From Pseudomonadota bacterium (GTDB lineage Bacteria; Pseudomonadota; Alphaproteobacteria; Sphingomonadales; Sphingomonadaceae), in contig JAEXAY010000031.1 of the NCBI GenBank assembly GCA_023457895.1, positions 113,628 to 177,627 of the forward strand: a DNA stretch of 64,000 bases, in the 5' to 3' direction. Positions 33,579-41,790 of the stretch are shown in pieces. The translations under genes were made by a program, and so were the position numbers. Position 1 is the first letter of the stretch. Each line of letters opens with the position of its first letter. The notes under the pieces were generated by a model that worked only from the letters and a program-made list of their open reading frames with translations, was not told the DNA's origin and did no database searches.

Positions 33579-34325
33579 CTAAACTTCGGTTTCAAAAGGG
33601 GTGAAGTCGGTCTGGTCGTCATAGATATCGACGCCCTCGCGCCGTTTGAGCCAGCCCACCACCGCATAGGTAACTGGCGTCAGCAGCGCCTCCCATGCGA
33701 CTTTCATCGCCCAGTTGGTGACCATCACGGTCAGGACCTGCGTTGTCGACCAGATGCCGAGGAAGGCAATCGGGTAGAACAGCAGGCTGTCGACGCCCTG
33801 TCCGACCACGGTCGAGCCGATGGTACGCGTCCACAGCATCCGGCCTTGGGTCCACACCTTCATCTTGGCCATCACGATCGAATTGACGAATTCGCCCGCC
33901 CAGAAAGCGGTAATCGAAGCGATGACGATGCGCCAGGTGCTGCCGAATACCGCTTCATAGGCGCCCTGGTTGGGCCAGTCCGGCGCGGGGGGCATCGCCA
34001 CCACCGCCCAGCTCATGAAGGCGAGGAAGAGAAGCGCGGAAAAACCCGTCCAGATCACCCGCCGCGCGCGGGCATAGCCATAGACCTCGGTGAGGATGTC
34101 ACCCAGCACATAGCCCAGCGGGAAGAACAGGATGCCCGCGCCAAATGTCCAGCCGCCAACCTGACTCAATTTCGCCGCACCGATGACATTGGACAGCAAC
34201 AGCACCGTCACGAACGCCGCCATCGTCAGGTCATAATAGCGGAAGCGATGATCGTGCAGCACAGATGCGCTTTGCCGCACGGGCGCGCCGGATGGGGAGA
34301 GGCCGGATGGGGTGAGGTCAGTCAT
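33579..34325 (-). CDS. Queuosine precursor transporter (YhhQ/VUT family)
   Basis: The 248-residue protein has about six hydrophobic helices and the family signatures FFPLGYVLGDILTEVYGYARAR and TIGSTVVGQGVDSLLFYPIAF. YhhQ proteins import preQ0/preQ1 for queuosine in tRNA, established for E. coli. The N-terminal 25 residues are polar. The gene starts only 8 bases inside the 3' end of the recombinase frame that crosses the tRNA from the integrated element, so element transcription could run into it. Confidence 0.92.
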   Translation of the reverse strand: MTDLTPSGLSPSGAPVRQSASVLHDHRFRYYDLTMAAFVTVLLLSNVIGAAKLSQVGGWTFGAGILFFPLGYVLGDILTEVYGYARARRVIWTGFSALLFLAFMSWAVVAMPPAPDWPNQGAYEAVFGSTWRIVIASITAFWAGEFVNSIVMAKMKVWTQGRMLWTRTIGSTVVGQGVDSLLFYPIAFLGIWSTTQVLTVMVTNWAMKVAWEALLTPVTYAVVGWLKRREGVDIYDDQTDFTPFETEV

Positions 34326-35997
34326 CGCGGCGTAGTGATGGCATAATCCGGCTGACAGGCAAAGCCAAAGCCGCTATGCGCGCAGTCATCGCCCCAAGCG
34401 ATGCGCGCCCGTAGCTCAGCTGGATAGAGCATTCGCCTTCTAAGCGAATGGCCGCAGGTTCGAATCCTGCCGGGCGCGCCAAACTGTTTTCTTGCCCTGA
34501 AAAATCGTATAAAGCCTTGAAAGGAATAGCTAAAATGCTGTTTCGAATACCCCCTTTCGGGTCATATACAAGCTGCTGAGGAAAAGTGAGTCTAAGAGCT
34601 AATTTCTTGTCCTCGATGCGACCATTATTCCAAAGATTCCAAGGGCTTGCGAGAAACGCCAAGGCGTTTCGAAAAGTTTCGTCGAAGTCCTTTTTGGGCT
34701 GGCCTGCATTGGCCATTTTTTCCCTCAAAAGCAGCTTGCTGGATTCGAATTCAGAGATGCGCCGCTCATAAGCAGCGATCACTGTAGGGCTGCCAGCGTC
34801 AACGATGCGGTCGAGAAGCCCCTCAATCTTCCGGTCGATTTCTCCCAGCTCCTTTTCGATAACCTTGCGCGATTGCTCCGCGTTCAGGGTTTGCTTGTTC
34901 CACGCATTGCGGAGCGCAGCCGTCGCAAGGTCGATGAGCTGTTTCGCGGGCGTGATCGATTTGAGCATTTCCTCAAATGCGCCTTCTACCTTTGCGCGCG
35001 CATAGGATTTGCCGCGCACGTCGCATTCACGCTGTCTGCACAGATAGTATGGATAGGCCGCGCCCATGCGCCCCTTGCTCCAATTCGCCGTCAGGGGATG
35101 ACCGCAGGACGGGCAGCACACATGACCACGCAGAGGGAAATCATCGCTGACATCGGCGCGAGCTGCGCCACGCGCCTTGCCTTTCAATCGTTCCTGAATC
35201 TCGTTGAAGGTTTCGATGCTGACAAGCGCCTCGTGTTTGCCGATCCGAGGCGAGAGATTCCACGACGGCACAAAGACGATGCCCGCATAGAGCGGGTTCG
35301 TCAGTATCTGTTTCACACGCTCGTTCGACACTTTGCCATTGCGCATCTTTGGCACAGCCGGTTGCGCTTCGAGAAAGCGCATCACTTCGGCTTGGCTGGC
35401 AAAGCGCCCGCTCGCATAGCTTTCGAGTGCATCCTGAATGATGGATGCCAGAGGTTCGTTGCGCGCGAGGATTTTCCCACCACCCGACCAGCGGGCATAT
35501 TTATAGCCCCACGGTGCTTGAAACGTCCAAAAGCCTTGCTGCATTCGTGCAGTCATGCGGTTGAGAGTTTGCTCCGCATTCTTTTGCCGCGCGTGTTGGC
35601 TGACACAGGCAAGCAGGTTTTCAACCAGCTTGCTGTCTGAATCTTCGCCGAACTCAATGGACGGAGATTCAAGCGCCGCGCCGGTAGCGCCGATCTCTGC
35701 GCGAAGCTGCAAATGCGCATCGATCCCGCGCGCAAGGCGCGAGATGTCATCGATCACAACGACATGGGAATGTTTGCGCGTGGAGCGCAAAAATTTGATC
35801 ATCGCATCCATGCCGGGGCGTCTGGCAACGCTGCCCGACATATCATCCTTGAATACGTGGACGACCTCATAACCCTTATGCTCGCAAAACAGGCGGCATC
35901 GTTGCTCTTGTGATGATAGGCCGTCAGTCCGCGTCGTTTGCTGGGCAGACGATACGCGGCAATAAATGACGGCGGTTTTCGGTGGCACATTTGTCAT
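34318..35997 (-). CDS. Large serine recombinase (integrase) whose frame crosses tRNA-Arg
   Basis: The N-terminal resolvase domain has IYCRVSSAQQ with the catalytic serine at about residue 16 and VIDDISRLARG. A recombinase domain and a zinc ribbon follow (CCPSCGHPL and YLCRQRECDVRG), then a coiled-coil (SRKVIEKELGEIDRKIEGLL). The frame passes antisense through the whole tRNA (residues LARPAGFEPAAIRLEGE are tRNA sequence) and stops at 34318 in chromosome. The last 55 or so residues thus depend on the integration site. It likely catalyses integration and excision at tRNA-Arg. The start overlaps the stop of the upstream small gene (ATGA). Confidence 0.9.
   Translation of the reverse strand: MTNVPPKTAVIYCRVSSAQQTTRTDGLSSQEQRCRLFCEHKGYEVVHVFKDDMSGSVARRPGMDAMIKFLRSTRKHSHVVVIDDISRLARGIDAHLQLRAEIGATGAALESPSIEFGEDSDSKLVENLLACVSQHARQKNAEQTLNRMTARMQQGFWTFQAPWGYKYARWSGGGKILARNEPLASIIQDALESYASGRFASQAEVMRFLEAQPAVPKMRNGKVSNERVKQILTNPLYAGIVFVPSWNLSPRIGKHEALVSIETFNEIQERLKGKARGAARADVSDDFPLRGHVCCPSCGHPLTANWSKGRMGAAYPYYLCRQRECDVRGKSYARAKVEGAFEEMLKSITPAKQLIDLATAALRNAWNKQTLNAEQSRKVIEKELGEIDRKIEGLLDRIVDAGSPTVIAAYERRISEFESSKLLLREKMANAGQPKKDFDETFRNALAFLASPWNLWNNGRIEDKKLALRLTFPQQLVYDPKGGIRNSILAIPFKALYDFSGQENSLARPAGFEPAAIRLEGECSIQLSYGRASLGAMTARIAALALPVSRIMPSLRRDD
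34405..34481 (+). tRNA. tRNA-Arg (anticodon TCT), integration target
   Basis: The 77-base gene folds as a standard cloverleaf: acceptor GCGCCCG/CGGGCGC, D-arm GCTCAGCTGGATAGAGC, anticodon stem TTCGC/GCGAA with loop CTTCTAA, T-arm AGGTTCGAATCCT, and an encoded CCA end. The anticodon TCT reads AGA/AGG. The integrated element begins directly after its CCA end, and the recombinase frame runs antisense through the gene. Confidence 0.97.
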
Positions 35998-36314
35998 GGC
36001 GCAAAATCCTCATTTTTTGTTTTGGTGATCGCGCCCTCCCGCTCGCTGTGGGAGCAGGGGTCAACAGTCATGGCCGTGCCAAGAAGCAATATCTTACCAC
36101 TTGCACCGGCCTTTTGGGAAGCGGAGATATTGCGATTTTCAATGGCAAGTTGCTCTGGATGCACGCCCCATGCGGCATCGACAAAGGCTTTCATCATGTT
36201 GACGACGACGAGGATTGCTTCATCTTTCTGCTGTTCGGTCATTCCTTCAATATCAGCGACCAGCGCGCGATATTGATCAAACTCAGCAGACGAAATTCCA
36301 ACAATCTCATTCAT
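35994..36314 (-). CDS. Hypothetical protein upstream of the recombinase
   Basis: I recognise no family in this 106-residue product, which begins MNEIVGISSAEFDQYRALVA and is largely helical and acidic up to about residue 60, then less ordered. Its stop overlaps the recombinase start, so the two are translationally coupled; it could be a recombination-directionality factor, but nothing in the sequence proves that. Starts at 36326 (ATG) and 36329 (GTG) are also open. The 179 bases between it and the next gene upstream are AT-rich and probably hold the promoter. Confidence 0.6.
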   Translation of the reverse strand: MNEIVGISSAEFDQYRALVADIEGMTEQQKDEAILVVVNMMKAFVDAAWGVHPEQLAIENRNISASQKAGASGKILLLGTAMTVDPCSHSEREGAITKTKNEDFAP

Positions 36315-36493
36315 CACAATCACCATCACGACTGTGCTCGGTCAGCCCAAGCAGCGTGAAAGTGATTTTGGTTTATGGTCGAAGCCAACGTGGGGAAAAC
36401 TGGAATGTCATCATCAGTTTACGCCACATTATATTATAATTATACGCATATTTATATCAAAAATGCAACATTATCCGCAGTTTTCTGCGCATT

Positions 36494-36832
36494 CTATCGT
36501 TCGAGGCCGCGATCTTTGTCTCTCATGCGCTGCGCAACCTTCATGATTTTCGAGCAGCGCAGATAATGATCTTGCTTCACCTGATACTTCGCGGCCTTCC
36601 ACAACCGATCAGTCGGATTATCGTTGCCGAAGCGCGGCTTCAAATCCATCGTGTTGCCTTGCTTGGTAATCAGGTCACGATATTTGGTTTGCGTGAGGCT
36701 CGGCTCGCTTTCACGGAATCGTTTATCCATGCGGCGCATCGCTTCATCGAGGCGCGCTTGGATATCGGGTGAGCGCACCTGTTCCGCCGACGCTCTATTG
36801 AAGCGCGGTGTGATGATGGAGGTATCGCTCAT
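36494..36832 (-). CDS. Hypothetical protein following the coupling-protein gene
   Basis: The 112-residue product starts MSDTSIITPRFNRASAEQVR and is strongly charged and helical, rich in Arg, Lys and Asp, without hydrophobic segments. The start at 36832 overlaps the stop of the coupling-protein gene (ATGA), showing that it belongs to the same transfer operon. A role in DNA processing or binding with the coupling protein is inferred from position and charge only. Confidence 0.65.
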   Translation of the reverse strand: MSDTSIITPRFNRASAEQVRSPDIQARLDEAMRRMDKRFRESEPSLTQTKYRDLITKQGNTMDLKPRFGNDNPTDRLWKAAKYQVKQDHYLRCSKIMKVAQRMRDKDRGLER

Positions 36833-38364
36833 TCCGCATTGCCTTTGTGCAGATCGCGAACATCGCGCACCTGAGTTCGCCACGGATCGACGGTGAAGTA
36901 GGGAACCGCATCGCTGATCAGCAGATGCGGCATGGATGCCACGCGGATCACCTGCCGCGTGGGGCCAAGTGCGATCACATCGCCCGCTTGCAGCACAGGC
37001 CGTTTGTTTTCGGAGAGGTTGGCATTGGCTGTTTGCACAACGCCGCCGGAGTGACTCACGCCACCTTGCAGGATGGTTTTCGTTCCCGACCAGAGTTCGA
37101 TGTCTTTGAGCAGGTCAGGCTCCCACACCGATTTCATGGTGATGATGCCGACCTGATCCTCAATGTCTTTCACTTGCTCTTTCGACCATTGGCTTGTGAG
37201 CGCGTGACGGCCTTGGCTGAAAAACCAGTAGCTCACGCCAAGCCCGCGATAGAGACGGAGCGACCGCAAGATGCTTGGTACACGCGGCAGGTTGGCAAAT
37301 TCATCGACGATGAATGTTGTGCGCACTGGCCCGCGAGCGGCGGCAATGGTTTCCGTCATCATGCCGATCAGCATGGCGACCCATGCCTTTGCCACATCGA
37401 TGCGATTGGCGGGCAGGATAATATAGATCGTCAGCTTCTCGCGCTTGGCGCGCGTCAGATCAAAATCGTGCGATGCACAGGCATCGCCCAATGATTTTCC
37501 TAGCTCGAATGCGTTGAAGGCGGTGGAGGCTTCGCTACGAATGGCCTCCCATTGCTTTTCAGCATTCATGCGCATCGAATCGTATGACATTGCGCGGCGT
37601 TCGATGGATTCGATTCCGCACGTTGCCATCATCGAGAATGCCATCGCGAAATGCTCAGCATCGCCATTGCAAAATCGCCATATCTCGGAGAGCGTGCAGC
37701 GTTCAGGATGAAAGCGCGCAAGATATTCCGCGCGCATGGCGGCAAGCTCGATTGCACCCTTGCGCGGCCAATCCGCACCAGACGGGCGCGACGGCGCAGG
37801 CAGTGCGATTTCACAGATCGCTTCCGCTTCACCATCGGGTGAACCGCCGCTTTGAACCACTTCGATCAGCCGGTAGAACGGGTTGATATTTGTGTTTGGA
37901 AGTCCGTGCAGGCCATAGGGATTGAGGAAAATCGTTGTCGTGCCGAGCGTGTCGCGTCGATGCTTCGCAGACGAGAACGCCAGCTCACCATCTTTTACAT
38001 CGATAACGATCAATGTGCGGTCGCGGGAATGCGCGAGGTTTGGCTGAATCAGCGTCGTGCCTTTGCCGCCGCCCGCACGATTATAGGTGAGGAGTGATTC
38101 CTCACCATTGTGAAATAGGAAATGCCCGAAGTCTCCGAACGCGCCGAGAAACAGACCTTGGCTGTTCAGCATTCCCGCCTTTTTACAGTCGTCCAAATTA
38201 CCAAGCCGCCCGTCGCCAAGAGCGCCGGACGGCTTCGCATTGCGCATTTCCTCTTCGAGTTCGAGTGCTCGATCACGCGCTTCGCGCGCGTGATCGGCCT
38301 CGTTCATTTGTCGCACGAACGCGCTTGCGCGTTCCGCCCAGCCCAGAAAATTTCCGGCGCGCAT
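36829..38364 (-). CDS. VirD4/TraG-like type IV coupling ATPase lacking a membrane anchor
   Basis: The 511-residue protein has NRAGGGKGTTLIQPNL with a Walker A motif at about residues 97-103, VIDVKDGE, and a Walker B region TTFIVDEFANLPR followed by RSLRLYRGLGVSYWFFSQG, all typical of VirD4/TraG coupling proteins that bring relaxase-bound DNA to a secretion channel. Family members normally begin with two transmembrane helices; this one starts directly with a charged coiled-coil. The start at 38364 follows the previous stop by one base, so an upstream extension is excluded. The membrane anchor may come from the preceding gene product. Confidence 0.88.
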   Translation of the reverse strand: MRAGNFLGWAERASAFVRQMNEADHAREARDRALELEEEMRNAKPSGALGDGRLGNLDDCKKAGMLNSQGLFLGAFGDFGHFLFHNGEESLLTYNRAGGGKGTTLIQPNLAHSRDRTLIVIDVKDGELAFSSAKHRRDTLGTTTIFLNPYGLHGLPNTNINPFYRLIEVVQSGGSPDGEAEAICEIALPAPSRPSGADWPRKGAIELAAMRAEYLARFHPERCTLSEIWRFCNGDAEHFAMAFSMMATCGIESIERRAMSYDSMRMNAEKQWEAIRSEASTAFNAFELGKSLGDACASHDFDLTRAKREKLTIYIILPANRIDVAKAWVAMLIGMMTETIAAARGPVRTTFIVDEFANLPRVPSILRSLRLYRGLGVSYWFFSQGRHALTSQWSKEQVKDIEDQVGIITMKSVWEPDLLKDIELWSGTKTILQGGVSHSGGVVQTANANLSENKRPVLQAGDVIALGPTRQVIRVASMPHLLISDAVPYFTVDPWRTQVRDVRDLHKGNAE

Positions 38365-38365
38365 A

Positions 38366-39121
38366 TCAGTTGCCCTCCCGCGTGAAGCGCGGTGGCGGTG
38401 GCAACTGAATCGTCGGGATGCTTTCGAGTTTGCGGCGGATCGCCTCTGCACTCGGAAGCTGATTGACGTAGCGCGAGACATCGACGTTCGCGCTTTCGAT
38501 TGCCGTCTCTTCCAATCGGGAAGATGCAATCTCGCGCTGGCGACGCGCTTCCGTGAGCGCAGCATCACCCGAACCTGGCTCAAAAATATTCTGCGCCTGA
38601 CCCAGCATTTCAGCGATGGATGCAATGCCGAGGTTGGCACCACTGCCTTGCGCCGCCTGCGCCATCTGTCGTTCGACATAGGCACCGCGCAGACGATTGG
38701 CCGCATCCATCTGCATCTGATTCAGATCGTAGGCTGCCTTGTAAGATTGGACGATACCTTCGCTGATACGATTATAGCGAATGTTCTGCTGTTCCACCGC
38801 CGCGCGCACGGCGTTGGTGTAGGCATCGAGCTGCCCTTGAATCGCAGCTTCATTCGCTTTCACTTCGCCCGCAACGTCGCCGACATATTCGCCGGTGAAA
38901 TCCTGAGGCCGCCACCCTTCGGGTGCGAAGCGAACGGCGGCGAAAAATACGCCGCCGCAGATGATCACCGTGATCGCGGTTTGAACGGAGCTGGGAATGC
39001 GACGCCGACGGCGTTTGACCTTTTCAACCTGTCTGCGCGACGCAGCGGCAGCAACAATTTCAGTGCCGATCTGCCGAGGGCTATCATCGCCCTCATAGTC
39101 CATCTTGTATTGAACGCTCAT
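38366..39121 (-). CDS. Single-pass membrane protein with coiled-coil, partner of the coupling ATPase
   Basis: The 251-residue protein has a basic segment (VEKVKRRRRRIPSS), then one transmembrane helix (VQTAITVIICGGVFFAAVRF) at about 47-66, and a long helical region with coiled-coil character. It ends with a Pro-rich tail. GGAGG stands eight bases before the start. It immediately precedes the anchorless coupling ATPase. No family is recognised; from position it may anchor the ATPase to the inner membrane. Confidence 0.7.
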   Translation of the reverse strand: MSVQYKMDYEGDDSPRQIGTEIVAAAASRRQVEKVKRRRRRIPSSVQTAITVIICGGVFFAAVRFAPEGWRPQDFTGEYVGDVAGEVKANEAAIQGQLDAYTNAVRAAVEQQNIRYNRISEGIVQSYKAAYDLNQMQMDAANRLRGAYVERQMAQAAQGSGANLGIASIAEMLGQAQNIFEPGSGDAALTEARRQREIASSRLEETAIESANVDVSRYVNQLPSAEAIRRKLESIPTIQLPPPPRFTREGN

Positions 39122-39199
39122 AGTGAAACCTCCAGCCGGTGAATTCCGGTGGAGGCTTCACATCATTGATCATCGCGGAGAGTGGGGCAAACTCAGCGA

Positions 39200-39634
39200 T
39201 CAGCGCAGCACATCGTTTGCCGCTGCTGGATTATGTGCGGCGAGCGCGATCCAAAGCAACTTGATGCGCGCTGCAATCTTCTGCGATGCCGCCAGCTTGC
39301 GCGGACGGACGCGGCCAGCCAGAAAATCGCCAGCCCATGACGCCGAATAATCATCGCCGAAAATTCCATCGACATCGACACGGCGCAAATCGATTTCGAT
39401 GCCATCGTGATCGATCACAACCGCTTCGCATTCCATGATCCGATCATAAACCCAATCAATCAGGCGACGCCGTGAAACACGCGGAGCGATTCCGGCATAA
39501 GCAATCGCCAGATTGAAGATGGTGTATGTTTCGCGCAGAATATCTGCGCTTGGAACATAGATAATTGATGGACTGCGCGATGCGACATCAACATCACAGC
39601 AGCAGATATTATGGAGTGAATTGCGAATGTGCAT
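39200..39634 (-). CDS. Hypothetical protein of the transfer operon
   Basis: The 144-residue product begins MHIRNSLHNICCCDVDVASR. The middle contains SRRRLIDWVYDRIMECEAVV and the end is Ala/Lys-rich (RKLAASQKIAARIKLLWIAL). I recognise no family. AGGAG lies eight bases before the ATG at 39634, which is therefore preferred over a GTG three bases upstream. It is the first gene of the minus-strand transfer block and faces a region with regularly spaced TCCGGA sites. Confidence 0.65.
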   Translation of the reverse strand: MHIRNSLHNICCCDVDVASRSPSIIYVPSADILRETYTIFNLAIAYAGIAPRVSRRRLIDWVYDRIMECEAVVIDHDGIEIDLRRVDVDGIFGDDYSASWAGDFLAGRVRPRKLAASQKIAARIKLLWIALAAHNPAAANDVLR

Positions 39635-39730
39635 CACTCGTGCTCCTCATTTTGGTGGGGAGCGGCCGCGCTTGGGTCTACCAAGCCCTGATCAGTGATT
39701 TATAGATGCCAGATGGGGCAAACTGGGTCG

Positions 39731-39782
39731 TCCGGACTATGTCCGGAAAATTTCCGGAGAGATTGGCATCCGATTCCGGAAT
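39731..39782. promoter_or_regulatory. Phased TCCGGA sites, including a perfect 17-bp palindrome
   Basis: TCCGGA occurs at 39731, 39742, 39753 and 39775, spacings of 11, 11 and 22 bases, that is one helical turn apart with one turn skipped. The central part TCCGGAAAATTTCCGGA (39742-39758) is a perfect palindrome. It lies between the divergent genes at 39634 (minus) and 39886 (plus). A related palindrome occurs at 43082-43098. An operator for an island regulator is inferred. Confidence 0.6.
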
Positions 39783-39885
39783 TTGGAGTGAGCGGGGATG
39801 CGACGCGCACGCGCAAGCCTCGCTGCATACGCTTCACAAGCAGATCGATTGATTCTACGCCGTGGCGGAATCGAGATAGAACGGC

Positions 39886-41073
39886 ATGGATTACAGTGAT
39901 TTCAAAAAGCTAAGCGAAATCCTCCGCGAGGATTTACGCACCGCTCGCATCGCGAAAGCAGGAAAAACCGCCTGCCTTTTTCGGATGATTGAATCATTTC
40001 AAGACTACTCAGCCCGCGAACGCCCGAAGACGTATCAAGCCTTCGTCGATTTCGCGCGCGACCATTACGCCGATTACCGTGTCAACTTTGACGCCATCGA
40101 TGGCGTTGCGCGCGGGCAGGTTGGCAAAAAGTGCGATGATGCCAAGCGCGCGTTCGCAGGCGACTTTGTTGCCCTCATGCTTTTCTATCAATGGTCGCGA
40201 ACGCGCAGCCAGTTCGAAGATTTCATGGACGGCGCGCGCGAACTTGACCCGTTCATCGGTTATTTTCTGAAAGGCGGCGAAGGCCGTAACAACGCATCGA
40301 AGCGCGGCGTCATGAAGCGGATCGACATCAACTCACGCGTTCCGATCAACCTGATCGACTGGGAAATTGCCAACCGGCGCGTCGAGCAGGAAAAGAAGGA
40401 GCGGACGAACAAGATCAGCTTTTACAATCTTTTCATCGACTCCGTTCCCGATCAGGCCATGTATTTTGAAGGCATGACCCACCTCAGCGTTTGCTCAACG
40501 CTTGTCACGACGGTCGAGCCGTTCGGTGCTCTCAAAAATTTGCAGGTGCTTGATTGCAGCTATATCCAGCTCGATAGCCTGAGCGGCCTCAGCGTCAGCA
40601 ATCTTGAACAGCTCTTTTGCGGCGTCACGAATGTCGAGGACATTGCGATTCTGAAAGACGCCCACAAGCTGAAGCGGCTTTATATGGGCAGCACATATAT
40701 CGCCGATCTATCACCCTTGCGGAACTGCCCTGAACTCGAATTCTTGAGCTGCGAGGATACGAACGTGTCATCGCTCGATGGCTTGGAGAATTGCACGAAA
40801 CTGAATTACATCGATTGCTCCGACACCGGCATTCGGAATCTTGATCCGATTGCCGCACTGCCCAACCTTGAGGACGCAATCTTCAACGGCTGTCACATCG
40901 ACGCATCGCTCGAACGATTGTGCAGCCTGCCATCCCTGAAAAAGCTCATCTTCTTTCAAGGCACTGCCGAAGGCATCCCTGCCGATATTCTGAGCCGCGA
41001 GTCATACGAGAATTGCCTTTCGCGTTTGCGCGAATTTTACCGCCAGCGACGGAAACTTGAGAGCAGCGTTTGA
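39886..41073 (+). CDS. Leucine-rich-repeat protein, unknown function
   Basis: The 395-residue protein has a helical N-terminal domain of about 190 residues, rich in Arg and Asp, then about seven leucine-rich repeats of 20-23 residues, for example LKNLQVLDCSYIQLDSLSGL and LEFLSCEDTNVSSLDGLENC. The repeats carry unusual cysteines at the DCS/SCED positions. A short helical C-terminus follows. There is no signal peptide, so it is likely cytoplasmic. LRR proteins in islands may be recognition modules or effectors; neither can be shown here. The ribosome site is weak. Confidence 0.75.
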   Translation: MDYSDFKKLSEILREDLRTARIAKAGKTACLFRMIESFQDYSARERPKTYQAFVDFARDHYADYRVNFDAIDGVARGQVGKKCDDAKRAFAGDFVALMLFYQWSRTRSQFEDFMDGARELDPFIGYFLKGGEGRNNASKRGVMKRIDINSRVPINLIDWEIANRRVEQEKKERTNKISFYNLFIDSVPDQAMYFEGMTHLSVCSTLVTTVEPFGALKNLQVLDCSYIQLDSLSGLSVSNLEQLFCGVTNVEDIAILKDAHKLKRLYMGSTYIADLSPLRNCPELEFLSCEDTNVSSLDGLENCTKLNYIDCSDTGIRNLDPIAALPNLEDAIFNGCHIDASLERLCSLPSLKKLIFFQGTAEGIPADILSRESYENCLSRLREFYRQRRKLESSV

Positions 41074-41217
41074 CGTTGACGATAACAGGGTGGGCGCGAA
41101 AACTTCGCCCGCTCTGCACCGCAGATAAGGCCCTTGGTCATTCCCTTGTGTCGTTATGCGAGAGCACAATCGCGAGCTGAATTGTTCCGACCCTTGCACC
41201 CGTCCGCTTCGCTAATG

Positions 41218-41278
41218 CCCGCAAGCCCCAGCCCGCGCCACTCAGGCAAAGCCTGACCGTGTAGGGGCATTGCGGGCG
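41218..41278 (+). other. Large stem-loop in the leader of the 127-residue gene
   Basis: GCCCGCAA (41218-41225) pairs with TTGCGGGC (41271-41278) and GCCCC (41226-41230) with GGGGC (41265-41269), leaving one bulged A: thirteen pairs in all. An inner hairpin TCAGGC/GCCTGA sits at 41243-41257. It lies in the 276-base leader upstream of 41350. Confidence 0.7.
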
Positions 41279-41297
41279 CAAATCGGCGTGTGCCGCC

Positions 41298-41346
41298 GGT
41301 CTCCATCAGCCGCGCGAATGGTCGTGCGGCATAACAAAAGGAGACC
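41298..41346 (+). promoter_or_regulatory. Ribosome-site-sequestering hairpin before the 127-residue gene
   Basis: GGTCTCC (41298-41304) is complementary to GGAGACC (41340-41346), which contains the ribosome site of the gene starting at 41350. An inner GCCGC/GCGGC pair fits inside. TGCCGC (41291-41296) can instead pair with GCGGCA (41326-41331), crossing the first stem, so the two folds may exclude each other. Translational control is inferred. Confidence 0.55.
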
Positions 41347-41349
41347 ATC

Positions 41350-41733
41350 ATGGGACTTGATATGTATGCCTACACTTTACCGAAGGACGCTGCGCGTCCG
41401 CCTGTCGATTTCGAGATCGACGACATAGCCGACGAGGAGCGCCGCCGCCTGCATTACTGGCGCAAACATCCCAACCTGCATGGCTGGATGGCCGAACGCT
41501 ATTTCGAGAAGGGCGGTGAGGATTGCAACTTCAACTGCAATACCGTTGCGATCACGCCCGACGATCTTGACGAGCTTGAGCGCGTTATCATCGCCAACGA
41601 GCTTCCCGCCACAACGGGATTTTTCTTCGGCGAAACCAATGGCGAAGAGCGCGAGGATGATCTCGAATTTATCCGCAAAGCTCGCGAGGAAATCGCACAA
41701 GGCCGAACCATTGCCTACTACGCATGGTGGTGA
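41350..41733 (+). CDS. Conserved phage/plasmid protein of the MGLDMY family
   Basis: The 127-residue protein starts MGLDMYAYTL and contains YWRKHPNLHGWM, EDCNFNCNTVAITPDDLDEL and TTGFFFGE, a pattern I know from small proteins of phages and plasmids whose function is not established. It is acidic, with no membrane segment. AAAGGAG lies eight bases before the ATG and is covered by a predicted hairpin. It stands alone between the LRR gene and a convergent membrane-protein gene. Confidence 0.75.
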   Translation: MGLDMYAYTLPKDAARPPVDFEIDDIADEERRRLHYWRKHPNLHGWMAERYFEKGGEDCNFNCNTVAITPDDLDELERVIIANELPATTGFFFGETNGEEREDDLEFIRKAREEIAQGRTIAYYAWW

Positions 41734-41790
41734 CACCAAAACGCGAGGCGATGTCACCATCGCCTCGCGCCACTTGCTCTGTCATTGTCG

